A stretch of DNA of 64,000 nt from Phoronis australis (Eukaryota > Phoronida > Phoronidae): NCBI GenBank assembly GCA_002633005.1, contig NMRA01000300.1:241783-305782 (forward strand), read 5' to 3'. The notes beneath the pieces were generated by a model. That model was not told where the DNA came from, did no database searches, and saw nothing but the letters and a program-made list of their open reading frames with translations. The translations under genes and the position numbers were made by a program. Of this stretch, positions 11,901-25,000 are shown in pieces. Each line of letters opens with the position of its first letter. Position 1 is the stretch's first letter.

Positions 11901-14172
11901 ATGTCGCTAACACCAGTCTTCGAGAACAACGCGCAGTATTAGCCAGTAGCGCTAGTGAGTGTGTCGTGATACAAAAATGCTAAATTTGACGAAGTTGGGT
12001 TATTTGATACATAGTAACATCGGGTGTAGATTTTCTGTCAGAACGTTATCTTAGGCGAAATTACAATATCAAATACGTACCATGTTCAGTCATCTGCGAT
12101 ATTATAATTTCAAGGTATACAAAACGAGTTGAAAATAAAACTTCTCCGTAAAAGTGACAAAAAATTCCATGATTTATAATCTTGGCGAAGTTCTTTTGCT
12201 TTGACGCGTTTCCTTTTCAAGTTGACCTTCATAAATTGGTGGAAATTTAATGATTGCGATGGCATTTCGTCAACATTGATTTCAATTTTTTAACAAGCAA
12301 AGATTATATTTAAATAAGATTTCTGTTAAATCAGTAGTATTTGTTCTCCCTGAAATTTTTACTGGTTGTTTAAGTACCGTTTTTCAGATATAGTCCTGTC
12401 AGTGTAGACTGTGATAACTAATATGTAATTGTGCACGAGTTTATTGTATACAGGAAGTATGTAACTTGATTTTTGATGCTTTGAAGGAACAGTGGTTCCA
12501 CCTGGGAGTATGTGAATCTTTTAAGGGTTCTGAATTTATGTAGACATAAGTCTCGAATTGTTATTCACCTAACGGGTCGTAGAAACATTGAAAGAAAGTC
12601 CATTTTAATGAGGAATTTAATTACTTGGCAATGTTTTCATATACATGCAATATTTTGTAATAATAATTTGAGAAAAAAAACTTGTCGTTGAAAAGGGCAT
12701 AATTGTTTTATGTTCGAAAAAAACACATGTAGTATTTTGGGTACGGAATGACTTTTTCGAGTCAGTAGCATTAAACAGTGCAACTGGACGCCGTAAGATG
12801 GCGCACGCGGGCAATGTGTTGTGCTCATCAGAGCCCAGAACCAACATGTTGAGTGTAAGAGTGGCAAGAAACGAGGCGCGTGTTATAAGTAACCCCTCTA
12901 CAGTGAGCATTTGGGAACGATATCGAGTTCTGGACCGCCGTACGAGATGAGCGGAACATTTTCAGAATGTCTTCGAAGCTTGCTAGTGTGAACATCCGGG
13001 TTAATCTGGCTTCATATTCCTCTCCTAGTAGCTTAGCATTCGTGCTTTGTTTCAACTGATTTTAAGTGTGAACCTAAATTGTGTCTGGAACGATCATATT
13101 GTTTTCGGTGTTCGACTAAATAATCGATGGAATTCCTCGCTGATATATCAACAGTTCTGAATGATTGGTTGCACATTTATAAACAACTAGATGGTCAAAT
13201 CTGCTTTGAAAAATATACCTGTTAGCGTATGCATTTTGAGGGGTAGGTATTAGCAGAATACTCGACCGTGCTTGTACTTTAAAATGTCTGACAAAGTGAG
13301 CTTGCAAGTAAAACGGTACCTGCGTGTCACGTGATTCAACAGCCGGTGAAGTCAAGGTCACCTGTTCACTTAATTTTACACTTACGATATTTTACACCGT
13401 AAGTTGACAGTGCCTCACCACTGTGTGCAGCTCACGACAATATCGAGACGTTCGGCAAAAACATGTTGGCAGAAATTCGGTACATTTTGTCGGAGCACAC
13501 AATAAATAGCTCTCGTATGTTCTTTAAAACGATACCTATGAGAAGCTTTCTGTAAATATACGACTCAAGAACTGAAGGCAGTAAAACAACTTGACCTTCT
13601 ACCTTTTACAATCTAGTTATTCTTAGGCTCAAATTTGAAAAAAACTAAGCATATAACGAACTTTGTACTGTGCGAGTTTGTCATATTGATCCCCAGAAGC
13701 GTCACATATCCATCAGTACCCAACTCCACCTCACGAGTTACCAAAGTAATGCCTCACACAAGCCATACGAATCTCCGCCAGGGGGTGCTTTCCAACAAAC
13801 GTCGAAAGAGGCTCTCAAGATTAACTTGAGCTCGAGGCATGTTTTTGCATGTCACAAGATCGCGGTAATTTGGGGGCTCTGGAATTGTATTTTGACTTTA
13901 AATGACCCTTCTTTGGCCTGGTTTGCGTTCCATATACGCAAGACATTCGCGGGAAAACGTCATCACGTGCCGTGCTTCGTTTGTAACTGGGAGTAATATG
14001 AACATTATAGTCCTAGGTTTGTAACTTTTGCATGGCGTTGTCTCGGAAACGCTGTCGTGATCTTGCGTTTCGCACTGTTAGGTCTAATACTCCTTAACAT
14101 TCTTTATTTCCGTTGCCAATAAGAACACTAAACCCTGTTCAGCGACCTAGAGAAACGCATCTGAGAGATTAT

Positions 14173-14306
14173 TTGTTGGGGTTGACCAACCCAAAAATTG
14201 CGAATTCGAAAATGAGGCACGTACGCAAGACGTGAATTACCTGCTTCCATCAGCAACAATTCAAAGTCGGATGAACGTGGTAACATTCGTATGTTTGAAC
14301 CCTAAC
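14173..14306 (+). repeat. Dispersed repeat family, copy A
   Basis: Begins GGGGTTGACCAACCCAAAAATTGCGAATTCGA (in pieces: GGGGTTGACCAACCC, then TTGCGAATTCGAAAATG) and runs on through CAACAATTCAAAGTCGGATGA and CGTGGTAACAT. It aligns by eye with copies near 24041 and 43624 in the same orientation. Non-coding; family unknown. Confidence 0.65.
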
Positions 14307-15978
14307 GCGTTGGTAAAGAATTTAACATTTAAAGATAAACAGCGGCGTCTCCTTAACTTGAGACTACGGAACTCAGTCAGCCACGCTTGCAGCTCCTTCT
14401 ATTGAGTTTTTTTGGTAAAACAACAAGAATTCCGTTTGCGACGAAGGTTGGCTGATATCGTCACATACGCAAGCGAGGCGCGTTTGTTATCGAATGAAGT
14501 GAAGTCCAAGTGGTGATCTGATCGCTTCATTCGACAGAAGAGACTTAATTGAGTGTATAAAAGGTGACTTTAATGAACAATGGGTGAGCGTATTATAGCA
14601 AGAATTTGATGGGATGGTAGGCTTGTGTTACAAAATACTTCGTTTTCATTTCACTGCACAAGAGGATTGAGAGCGCGTTATCCTGAAAATGACAGAAGAC
14701 AACATAAGTGATATTTGACTTTCCCTTGAAGCGCAGTGCGCTAAGTATTAGAACGTTGTTTAACTTTATGTTAACGCGTGCATACATCGTGGTAAAACAT
14801 ACTCCTGATTATTAGCAAAGAGCTGACAATTCAATTAGGAAGCCATTTCTTCAGTTGTCATGCATATTTTTGAAACTAATATTTAATATACAATTATGCT
14901 TGTTCATATTATTTCCATAAACACGTCGTCAAGCCCTCTCCGATTTTTAAAACTGTTTTCGCTAAGCGGCATTTGATAAACCATGGTGGACGATCCCGAT
15001 TGTCTGATTGCCATGTCTCAAAAAGATTATATTGACACGCAAATTTGTGTTTTAATCATGACAACATGACACGACTATTGCGGGGATTCTTTGGGCATTG
15101 GAGTTTAATCTTCGGTTGTTCTAGGGGTCTTTGACTTTTCATACGGAATATTTTTGCACTCATTAGGCTGTGTTGGTTATGAATATGCCCTCATTTAGCT
15201 AATACAACTGTTGCCTTAATTAAGCATCTACTCTATTGCTAAGCAACTATTACGTTATTTTGACGGACTTTGTCCGATCTACCTGTTTTAAAAATGGTCG
15301 TTGCTAAGATTATTCACTTACAGTTTAGCAAGTTCTGCGTTTAAGTATCCTCGCTTGGTCTTACAAAGCAAGCACGTTTTAATCAACAATGTCCTTTTTA
15401 CCGACATCGGGGGATTGTTGTCGGCCATTGTTAGAAAACAGAGAATGAAAATGTAAATTAAAATGTCTTTCAGTTCTCCAATATTTTCAACAAACTGACC
15501 CGATAACTTGTACATGTTCCCAGTTTCATGAAACTTTTATGAAACCAAAGTTTAAGGCAACACAGCGCGTATGAGCCGTGCATAACAAGATGAAAGAGTA
15601 GGTTGATTTATTAGTATAACGTGATAGTTTACCTTTGTGTGTGAAAAATGGAGTTAAACAGCCGTGTTTGAACCCACGTGATCACTTACTAAGTGAGCAC
15701 GCACGTGAAACCTGAGAAACGTTTAAGCAAAGGTCAATAAAGCTACACCGCATCACTTTACTTCAATTGTCATTTAATAAACCAGTCGGTTGGACCACCC
15801 AGTCACTCACTACTGATCAACACAAGTCATGGAGTCTTTCCGAATTACTACCCAACACACTGGGGTTAAACCCTGTTTTGTGCAGAAATATAATTTATTT
15901 ATTTTTTCTGAAACGCATCACACTATCTAAATATTTCAGGTAATTAATGCAGCATAAACAAACTAGATTATCTATGTG

Positions 15979-16132
15979 CGTCCTTCCCGCGTGTTCAGGT
16001 CCTTCCCGCGTGTTCACGTCCTTCCCGCATGTTCACGTCCTTCCCGCGTGTTCACGTTCTTCCCGCGTGTTTACGTCCTTCCGCGTGTTCACGTCCCTCC
16101 TGTGTGTTCACGTCCCTCCTGTGTGTTCACGT
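15979..16132 (+). repeat. 19-bp minisatellite, about eight copies
   Basis: The unit is close to GTCCTTCCCGCGTGTTCAC. Later copies drift to GTCCCTCCTGTGTGTTCAC, and one has lost a base. Open frames across it (repeating P-S-R-V-F-T) are a by-product of the array and not a gene. Confidence 0.9.
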
Positions 16133-18043
16133 GCAATCTAGTAAACATAGGTAGTCATCAAAATGTGTAGCATGAGAATTTGTTTTAATTTCGCTCCAAC
16201 CAAACGCCTCTTGTAAAAATGCGGGATTTTTCATCCAGATGAGATGTTGCAAATATAACTGTAACCGGAACCGGAACAAGAGACAACGTCTCATGTGCTT
16301 TATTGGCGAAAAGGTTTCGCTGGTATCCGCGGTAGATATTGAAGGGTTTTCGAAAAAAATGTTTCAAAAAAACTATGAAATTGGTTTCATTGGGAAGTGT
16401 GCGCTTTTTTGTATCGGGAATCCCAAAGTTTCTTTAGCACTGCACAGAAGTTAGGGAAGGTGCCACTTAACATGGTTATACATATAACGGCAAAGAAAAG
16501 ATGAATGTTTTTTTCAGACTGCACAGCTGCCTCTTACAACGTGTGCATGCGTCACGGAGCGAGCCATTCTCATTCAGCTATTACACCCTGCATGTGTGCT
16601 CCAATCAAACACAATTTTGACCGCAGAAAACACCGAAACACGTTTTTTACTGCTAACCACCTTCATTAATCAGCTGATCGATTTCAGTTTCGAGTTTTGA
16701 TTATTGTGATTTTGTGTCAGAAGAAGTACTCCTAGTTATTAAAGTTGAGGGGTTAATTGAAATGATTATTACATCCGCGTTGGAACTCCTATGACGTGTT
16801 ATGGCTTGTTAAACTGCCTCGCACTCGATTTTGGCCTACGTTTGCAAAGAATATATTTTTGGCTTCCGAATTACGGCAGGCAGCCTTCCTTTGATTTGCG
16901 GATTTCAATTTTAGAAGTATAGCTTTAGATAGTTACATACTACGCTACTTCTTTTTCTTTTATAGGGCTGACATGTTGATCAAATAATTTTTTAAAGTTA
17001 TTATTGGTACTTGGGGCACGGGTGTAGTCCTTCTTCATGTTACACGATGACGTCATGACTGGGTGGAGTCTTTGGACTGCTACTGCAAATTGATTTACTC
17101 ATGTTAAGCGTCAGAGATTTCCTTTGAATTCCGTGTCATTGTTGGTTCTATTGTTAAGTAACGTGAGTAATTATGTTTTGCAGAAAGGCTAGTTGTCAAT
17201 AAATTGCATGCTTCCCACACTGTTAGTCTATCTTTATAAATTAAGGTAATCGTGTCTTACTAACAGCGCCATTTGTCAGAAACCAAGCTCAGTAGTTTTG
17301 ACGGCCGCGCATCATGGCAAGTTTTGTAATTAATTTCCGATAATCAACTTAACACGTACTGTCAGTCGGAAATAACAACATGGGCCCAACTTGTTAGTTT
17401 GTAGGTAACACAAAACGACTTTGGATTCGTGTTACATCGAGGCGTTAATCAGTCGTCATAACCTAGCTATGTACAAGCTATCCAATCCCAGTTTACAGGG
17501 TGAACCAGCTACGTCACAATCCAACCGCAGAGTTGACAACGCAGGCTTCTACAAACTTCCAAAAAGTTTAGTAAATGTGAAGCCCTCTAGGCACGATTCG
17601 ATAGTCGTATGCGACTGTTATATACATGCACTATAAATTGATCGAATCATCAATTCGTTGTCCAATCAATGAGTGTTATATTTACATGGAGTGGTTTGTA
17701 TTGATCACGTGAATGAGTCGCATGAGTTATCGTGTCTCCTAAAGTAGCGGCATCTTCACCTGCTGATAGACATGGTGACCGTATAACTCAGTCGTGCCGT
17801 GCAGACAGGACGGAATGCACTTTATCTATACATTACCTCAATAGGAACTGCTCAATACGTTACAACAATATTGCGAAAAAATTCATGAGATCTACAATAT
17901 CACTGACTAGCATTAAACCCGTCCTTCCTGTCAAAAAGGGATTCAATTTAGGCCATTCGCCATTACAAACTTGTTTTTATACTTTACCTTATTCAGCTAA
18001 GCCAAGAGTGACCACTGGGCTCGTGCAGAGCAGACAGCTGGTT

Positions 18044-18121
18044 ACTTCTTCGGACGAAGTCGTAAAATTTCAGATCACGCGTGACCTGAAATTTTATGGA
18101 GTGAGCTTGGTCTGAAGAACT
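18044..18121. repeat. Long palindrome (foldback)
   Basis: The core 18063-18096 reads the same on both strands apart from one mismatched pair (18074/18085): TAAAATTTCAG, a central TCACGCGTGA, then CTGAAATTTTA. A weaker outer arm (ACTTCTTCGGAC near 18044 against GTCTGAAGAACT near 18110) extends the symmetry with a small offset. It has no loop, so it is a cruciform-type foldback, not a microRNA-like hairpin. Confidence 0.8.
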
Positions 18122-19680
18122 GGACGTTCTTTTGAAACTCTGAAATCACCGCCATTTTGACAACGGAACAAGCTGAGATAAAACTCATAATCATAAGTGG
18201 CTTAAACAAAAACTCTTTTTGTCAGAAAGCACAGGTTTAATGCCGATTTGATGGTTTGAATGACTTAACTTCTCATTGAAAACGAGAAACTCGTTAACAT
18301 CACCCTGTACGTGAATTAGACTTAGCTCGGTCAAAACAAATGAATTACGTTGTCAAAACGTGCCCAGCGTGAATTTTTACATCTATTTCTGTGTTGGTTT
18401 TCCATTAAAGAAAATTAAGACCAATATTGGCTCAACGGGCGGCACTTTAGTCGACTAACTAGCTCACTACTGATTTTTTAGCCTTCGGGCGTTGAGTGTG
18501 GTGTTTTAATTTTCGGCTAACCAGTCGGTTCCTTTGTGTTAGTCTCTCGTGAGTTGAACGATGAACACACTCGTTGGCGGGAGTGCTCGGGCTTATTATC
18601 ACAGAGAGAAACGCGATAGGACCAGCTGAGGTACTCGTTTCACAACAAGCATGTTTAAGAGTTTAGCTATATATATATATTATCTCCCATGTACATGTGT
18701 TTGTTTGTTCCTTTGTTTGTTTCTAGATTTGTGTGTCCATTTGTTCCCTTTTTGTTCTGCTCGACTCATTGTTCGTCTCTTCATTTTACTTGTTAACTCC
18801 CGCAACACCCGGTAGATTGAGACGACATAATAAAGCCCCTCAAACGGTAAACTACCATTGGTTGCTTACTTTTTAGCTTATTTTTCCCACGGCATCGGTT
18901 TTTACAAGAGATACGAGCGGGGACAGTGAAGCTTGAATAACATGCGGCAGTTGAACAGAATTACACTGATATCATCTCCGACTACACACAAACAGACCAG
19001 TCACCAGGTGACGACACTGCAACAGTTCCGTCATTGACACTGCTTTGATATTCCTGCGCGAATGTGAATCTATTTTGCTTTTACTTTTTCACAAATCTGT
19101 AGGGCGCATGACCGTCGACATTCTTGTTGAACCACTTGGTCTTCAGGTACCGCCACGCTGGCACATTCAGTTTGCCTGAAAAGTAATTTTAGAATTTAGA
19201 CATAACGTTCAAGTATGTCGGTTAATTACCGCCCCTGCCCTCTCCCCAAAAATGCACAAGTTAGCATTTATAATTAATGTGTTATTGAGTTCTCAAAGGG
19301 GATTTGGCAATGTGAGTATTGGTATTGTTGATAAAGACAATTGTTTGAGACTCAGTGAGGAAGCCAACTCTGCAACCATTGGAAGGATTTCAAAAATGTA
19401 TTGGGTTTTACGCTTAATAAATATCAACAGTAAATATAAAAACCATATCTGTAAGACTAAAAATTATATAGCCACACCCCGCTATCAAGTAAAACCTGAG
19501 AAATCTTTACATTTATTGGAAAATTTCAACTCATCTGGCACGATTTGGTTCCCAGTTTATTCCGCCTCGCATAATGCTTCAATGCGATTCAGATCTTCGT
19601 GCCTTCTCAAATACGCTCTAGAGATTAGCACTTGGATATTTTGCGCCGGTTTTGATCAGAATCTCTCCGTGTCCGTGTAG

Positions 19681-19713
19681 GTCAGTTTGTAGGTCAGTTT
19701 GTAGGTCAGTTTC
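19681..19713 (+). repeat. 12-bp tandem repeat, three copies
   Basis: GTAGGTCAGTTT is repeated three times with almost no divergence (the first copy overlaps a GTGTAGGTC lead-in). Confidence 0.8.
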
Positions 19714-19828
19714 ACTGTGCAAGAAACAGGTGATGCCGTCACCCTCTGGATATCAAATCTTTGATGGAAACAAATATACTTCGCGAGTTCATATAAAATA
19801 AAAAATACATATGATTGATACAGGTGAC

Positions 19829-19875
19829 ACTGGGTGGCGCGTCGGTCTAGTTTTGAGAGTGCTGGACTGACAATC
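19829..19875 (+). repeat. tRNA-derived SINE head fragment
   Basis: GGTGGCGCGTCGGTCTAG followed by GTGCTGGACTGACAATCGC resembles the D arm and anticodon arm of many invertebrate tRNA-derived SINEs. I find no B box at the expected distance, so the copy is truncated or decayed. Confidence 0.35.
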
Positions 19876-20155
19876 GCATCAAAAATTGAAAAAAGTGCTT
19901 GGCATTGACCATCGCCAGTAAACCAGTACCCGGAAGACCCGGAAGTGGGCGGAGAAACGACCAACTATAGACAGATGTAAATAAACTAATAGAATCTGGA
20001 AATGACGTCACTTCATCACGACCCCAAAGAGGTTTCAGGGAAAATCATGTTCCATGATTCAGTACCTTAGAAAATCTTTCATATTTGATCGACTTCGGAG
20101 CATCACATCAAGGGAACGGCGGCTGGTCGTATTTAAAAGAAACTTTAGTATAATG

Positions 20156-20280
20156 TATAATGCGCTGCTCTGCGCTGCTCTCCGAGTCCAAAATGCTGTC
20201 CTTTTTGTATTTGACCTTGGCATGAGGGCCTATCGAACATTGACCTTGGCATGAGGTCCTATCGAGCTTTGACCTTGTTA
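20156..20280 (+). repeat. Short tandem duplications
   Basis: TGCGCTGCTC is doubled near 20160. A unit of about 34 bp containing GACCTTGGCATGAGG and CCTATCGA is then repeated twice with a third partial start (TTGACCTTG). Non-coding. Confidence 0.7.
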
Positions 20281-21751
20281 TTGAACCGTTGTTTTGCTAC
20301 GGATGTACCTTTTTTCAATTTCGCTAAATGTCATCGCTGAAATTTGTCTATAGCAAAAGTTGGGTTTCTGTTAAGAATAGGGGTTTATAGCCCATTTAAC
20401 TATGTTGGGACTAGCCGGGTGAGAGCATAACTTTGTGTAACTGTCCACACGACTGGCCGGATAAATGCACTATTGACAAAAATATTTGATGCAAACGATT
20501 CATTTGTCTCCAAGAAAACTGTGTGTTTATGTCTGTATGCTTGCACGGACTAAGAAATGGTCGGACCACGTGACTCGCTTCAAGAGTTTAACAGTTATTA
20601 AGTGGTAATTGTCTCCCTTTGTTACAAGTGTCCCTTTTGATAACTTGTTTCGCGTTCTAGCTAATGGCGGCAAGTGCTCACCTATTTAAAAACGATAAAA
20701 CAGAATTAAGTGGGCTGCGCACGTGGCAGAACATTATTTCTTGTTTAATCTAAAAACCACGGTGTATACCGGAAGTGGAACAAATGTACTCACATCCGTC
20801 CCGGACATGTTTTCTGGTTGTAACAAGGCCGACTTAACAGGCTGTTGAATCACAAAGTATTTTGTCATGTTTTGCATCTGAAAGACATTGTTTCCTTAGA
20901 CAATGTTACCGCGATTTTCTGTCAGACTTTTTGAACTTGGGTTAATGGTCTTGGAAACAAAAAAAAATCAGTAGCTTTTGCCAACCGTTATCATTTAATG
21001 GTAAATCCGCACTCTTTCCCTATGTGAGTTCAATGACCAGATATGGACAATACGGAGCAGACGAACTGAGCCAAATTTTTGTCGTCTGAGCAACTAGCTT
21101 GGTTTCCAAATTCATTTGATTCTCTGATGTTTACCATCAAAGTAGGTTGCTCTTGTGTCACTGGCCTTTGCTGCAAAGGATCATGATCAACCCTTTAATG
21201 TTTGATTTAATCTTGATATTGTCTTGACCAAAAACAATAGTTACCGTAGAACACATATGTGTTTTTTTTAGCCGCCACCTTCTTGTTCGTTAATTTCTAT
21301 AAAGCGCATGATATCCGCTGACTCTTTTACTTTTTTGTTTTCGACATGTGCTCGGTTGTTGCTAACTAGTCGAGACAGCGCGTATCACTTTCGTCGCTAA
21401 TACAACTCCAATCAAGACGATCAAAGCAGTAGCGGTCGCGCTGATTGCGGCGATAGAGTTTCGGTCAGCGTGTAGTGAGAAAAGCAGTAAATGAAGACCT
21501 CTCTTTGACACTGCACGCTCTTCAACGGGCAACTGTGATTGGCTGAAAGGTTAGCCGTGTTTTCCGAAGCCACTCCCATTTAACCAAATTGGTCGTCAGT
21601 GTTACATATGAATCAAATCTAGCCTCATATATTCATCGCATCCGCCGCCTCCGTCACTGTCGGTGAGGCGGATTCGAATACACCTTCTTTGCTTGTGAAA
21701 TAGTTTTACCGCAAAATCATCGAACTGTGTCAATCGAAAAGTAAAGCAAAA

Positions 21752-22007
21752 ATGGCCGTTGAAGCTAACGATTGTAGAGACGAGGACGGTCCAGCGGAGC
21801 CCAGATTAACAAACTTTTCCATCGACGAAATTTTGAAGCCTACATTTGGTCGACAGAAGCACTATAGAGATGAGCACGTTCATCGGTACCTCGGCCCACG
21901 AGGTGCCTTCAAGCACTCGTCTCCAGCCATCACGCCAATAGCCCAGCCGAGTGCGGTCTGGCCGGCCTGGGTCTACTGCACGAGATACTCCGATCGACCG
22001 TCTTCAG
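21752..22007 (+). CDS. en: engrailed exon 1 (EH1, EH2)
   Basis: Starts at the ATG in AAAATGGCC, a good context, and encodes 85 codons plus one base. EH1 begins only 19 residues from the start. The exon ends TCTTCAG before GTAAGC. Read-through beyond the donor gives an unrelated 37-residue tail and is not expected in the protein. Confidence 0.95.
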
Positions 22008-25000
22008 GTAAGCCGGCTATGTATGTTCTTGTTTGTTGTACAGGTGTATTTGTAAGTATGATGGGCCTACACCCATTATTACATCTCCGACCGGACCTCA
22101 AGCGCCACGCCACGGTATGACTGGGTAACAGAAATTGATTCATTTCCTTTCAATATATCCATTTTTACATCTTTCCAAGATTTGCTGTGGTGTTGTCTTT
22201 TTTCAAACCTTTAAACACTAAGAACCATGTCAGGTTTGACAATTGGGAATTTGTTTTCGGATTACTCGTGGAAAACGAAAATTCACAAATTAAGTAAAAA
22301 CTTGTAGATGTGTGAACGTGCTTACTATATATAAACTCACGTGCCTGGCGGCCTGGCGGCTTTTGTCAATACGTCTGTAACTAGTGCGTCAAATCACGGT
22401 GTACGCTGAACGTAACGTGAAGAACTGTGTATAATTGCAAGACAATTGCGAAGCGTCGTGCCTTTCGGATACAAAGTTCTATTTGTTTCAATGGTAAAGC
22501 TGTCTGTAAATCAATAGTACTTCCACATCGGTTTACACACAAATTATGAAGTGTTATTGCACCACGCGTAAATTACGTAAAAATGCTACTCGACGGCACT
22601 CTGTATCAATCTCAGGTTTGTTATGAATGCAAAAACTTTATGAGCTGAATTTTGGATATTCCAGGCGCAGATTACGTTTTTGTTGACTTCACCGCTAACG
22701 TTAAAACTGCAGGACTTCCAAACTTGAATACAAAAATGCCCGTGGAGAACGTCAGCGAAAAATAGAGAACGTGTCTCTTAATAATGCCCTTTGAGAACTT
22801 CTGTCGGAACTGTATGACATCAGTCGAAACATATCGTTTTAACGCGTCATTAAATTCAATAAAAATTATGAAATGAATTTTGGTTACCATTTAGTGTATA
22901 AGACAAGTTTTGTCAAACGCGACGTTCCATTTTAAGATCTGAACTAATACTCTGTATGATATGGGTACACATGCACTGTCAGTTTTTGAGTAGGACTGAT
23001 TCATACGAAATAACAAAAATATATAAAGTTGCATTTTTAAAGTGGCTTTAAAGTCTTGAAGATTATAGTTAAAGGTAACACGGATGATTATCTTAGTAGG
23101 CAGTGCGCGACATGGTGATGATTGAATAATAACAAATATTTTGATGCACTCTACGAAAAATAACTTTATTTCACCATTTATAGACCCGTGAGGGCACTCG
23201 TGACTTGTAAACACTTGTGCGGCCCTGTTAGTTGGCTTGTTGCCATAATCGATCGTGAAATTTAATTACTGGCCTTCAAAATTTGGTGCGGAACCCATGC
23301 ATGGCAATCTTGAGACGAGGGTTTGATACCTTTTGAGTCCTAATTAACGATGTCGTAGGGCGCCCGTCGCCAAGGAAATTAAAATGTTGGAGCAAACGTG
23401 CAATCAGCGGCACGTTGAGGGAAATTAGGGGCTGCGAAACCGACGGATCAGAAATAGGGGCTGCGAAACTGACGGATGAGCTTTTAGAATGGTCAGCAAC
23501 CAGAAATGAGCAATTAAGAATTCCTCGGACAGCTTGTCATAGTATGTCATGTTTCCTTGAATTTCAAATTTTCAGTAATAATAATAAACTCCAAAAAACA
23601 ACGTGAACATTATTGAGTTAGCAGGCTCCAGTTATTTGGCTGCTATAAACGCAACTAAAATTCTGTTTTGTATGCATTCTTTTAAAGTATTTTACATTTC
23701 TCCAATTGTGGTGAATTTAAAATAATTTATTTGAAGTTGTACAGTTAGCCTTTCCAGCACATTGATTCCCAACCTCGATGACAGAGCCCTCTCGAGGAGA
23801 CTTCGGTTGCAAATGAGTTTGGTTCATGGATTATTTTTGCTAGTAATTATTGTTATCAATGGTATAATTAATATTTAAAGTATGAACCTTCATTTCTCCT
23901 TTTTATCAGGCAATGAAAATCTAGTTAGGTCCTTTATTCTCGTGACGTAACATTCCTTGTCGTCATAGGTTTCTTTTTAAGGTACTAAAAAGAGCATTCA
24001 AACTACCAGCGACTACAGCACGCGATTCAGAGTGCAGCTCTGGGTTTGCCAACTCTCAAATTGCGAATTCAAAAATGGTGAATATTCGTATTGCCTGTGA
24101 CTTGAAGTACCGGCTTATTCGGCAACTATTCAAGTTCGGGAGAGCGTGGTAATGTTTTAAACTCCAAAGCACTTCAGTTATGCATTCAAAATTGAGCTCA
24201 ACAGTTGCGCTGTAATAGCAATGGTAGCAGGGAACATCCATAAAGTTTGGCTAATGTAAACAGCTTGTTTCGACTTTTAAACCACGGAAAATAGCTTTGA
24301 AAATAGACAACTCCACGAATTTCTTCAACCAGTCGTGAACCGTGTCACAATCGAATTATACATGTGAGCTGTCTTTACACTCTTTATGCACCTGCCGCTG
24401 TGTGACACAATCTTGGAATGTCTCTATTATTGTCAATAGTGTGGCCGAGACAATCAATAGCACCCAAGCAGCCAAAAATTCACATTATTGTTCAAGTAAT
24501 TATTTATGAGTAAAGGAAATGAACCACTTTCTTCAACAGCTCGCTCGCGCGTGCCCGATTGTATCCGCTGTCAACCATTTTGGACGTCTCCGCTCAAAGG
24601 AACAATAACTGGCGATAAATTTCTAATTGACAAAATACTTGGACTTTTTCACTATCCGATTTAGCCTGTTTGGGGTACGTTTTACTAGAGCAACCCCCAA
24701 CACTATTTTTAAAAATCTTTCACTGGCTACAAACCAGTCTTTGGTCGTAAAATAATTTTAAGACCTCCTCAGATTAGGACTGATATCTTGGCTATATGGA
24801 AGAACTGCTTGAGACCATGGTCGGCACATAAACTGGCACGCCGTAACGAACAATCTTATCGTTCTTGATCTCCAACAATAGCGAACTAAAAGTTGCTCCC
24901 AAGTTCAAACATAGGGCTGTTCTGTAATTTGACTAAGAACCTGCCAGATTTATAGCGTTAAGTGCCCTGAACCAAAAAGTCACATTTGAAGGAAGGGAGT

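Larger units (their letters stand above)
10694..21751. other. Gene-free region between the membrane-protein gene and engrailed
   Basis: About 11 kb without a recognisable coding exon. The longest frame (17732-18115, 127 codons) spans a palindrome and matches nothing I know. Two sites carrying AAAATGGCGGCCACTGA (near 10946 and 11219) suggest an old local duplication. No clear AATAAA lies close after the membrane-protein gene; the first good one I see is at 12134. The engrailed promoter presumably lies just before 21752. A TATA-like TCATATATTCAT at about 21625 is a weak candidate. Confidence 0.55.

Noticed and set aside
15947-16170. Two overlapping frames with repeating P-S-R-V-F-T
   Set aside because: They arise only from the 19-bp minisatellite, whose unit length keeps several frames open.
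17732-18115. 127-codon frame as a possible gene
   Set aside because: It runs across a palindrome, shows no domain, signal or splice partner, and its length is within chance for this much sequence.
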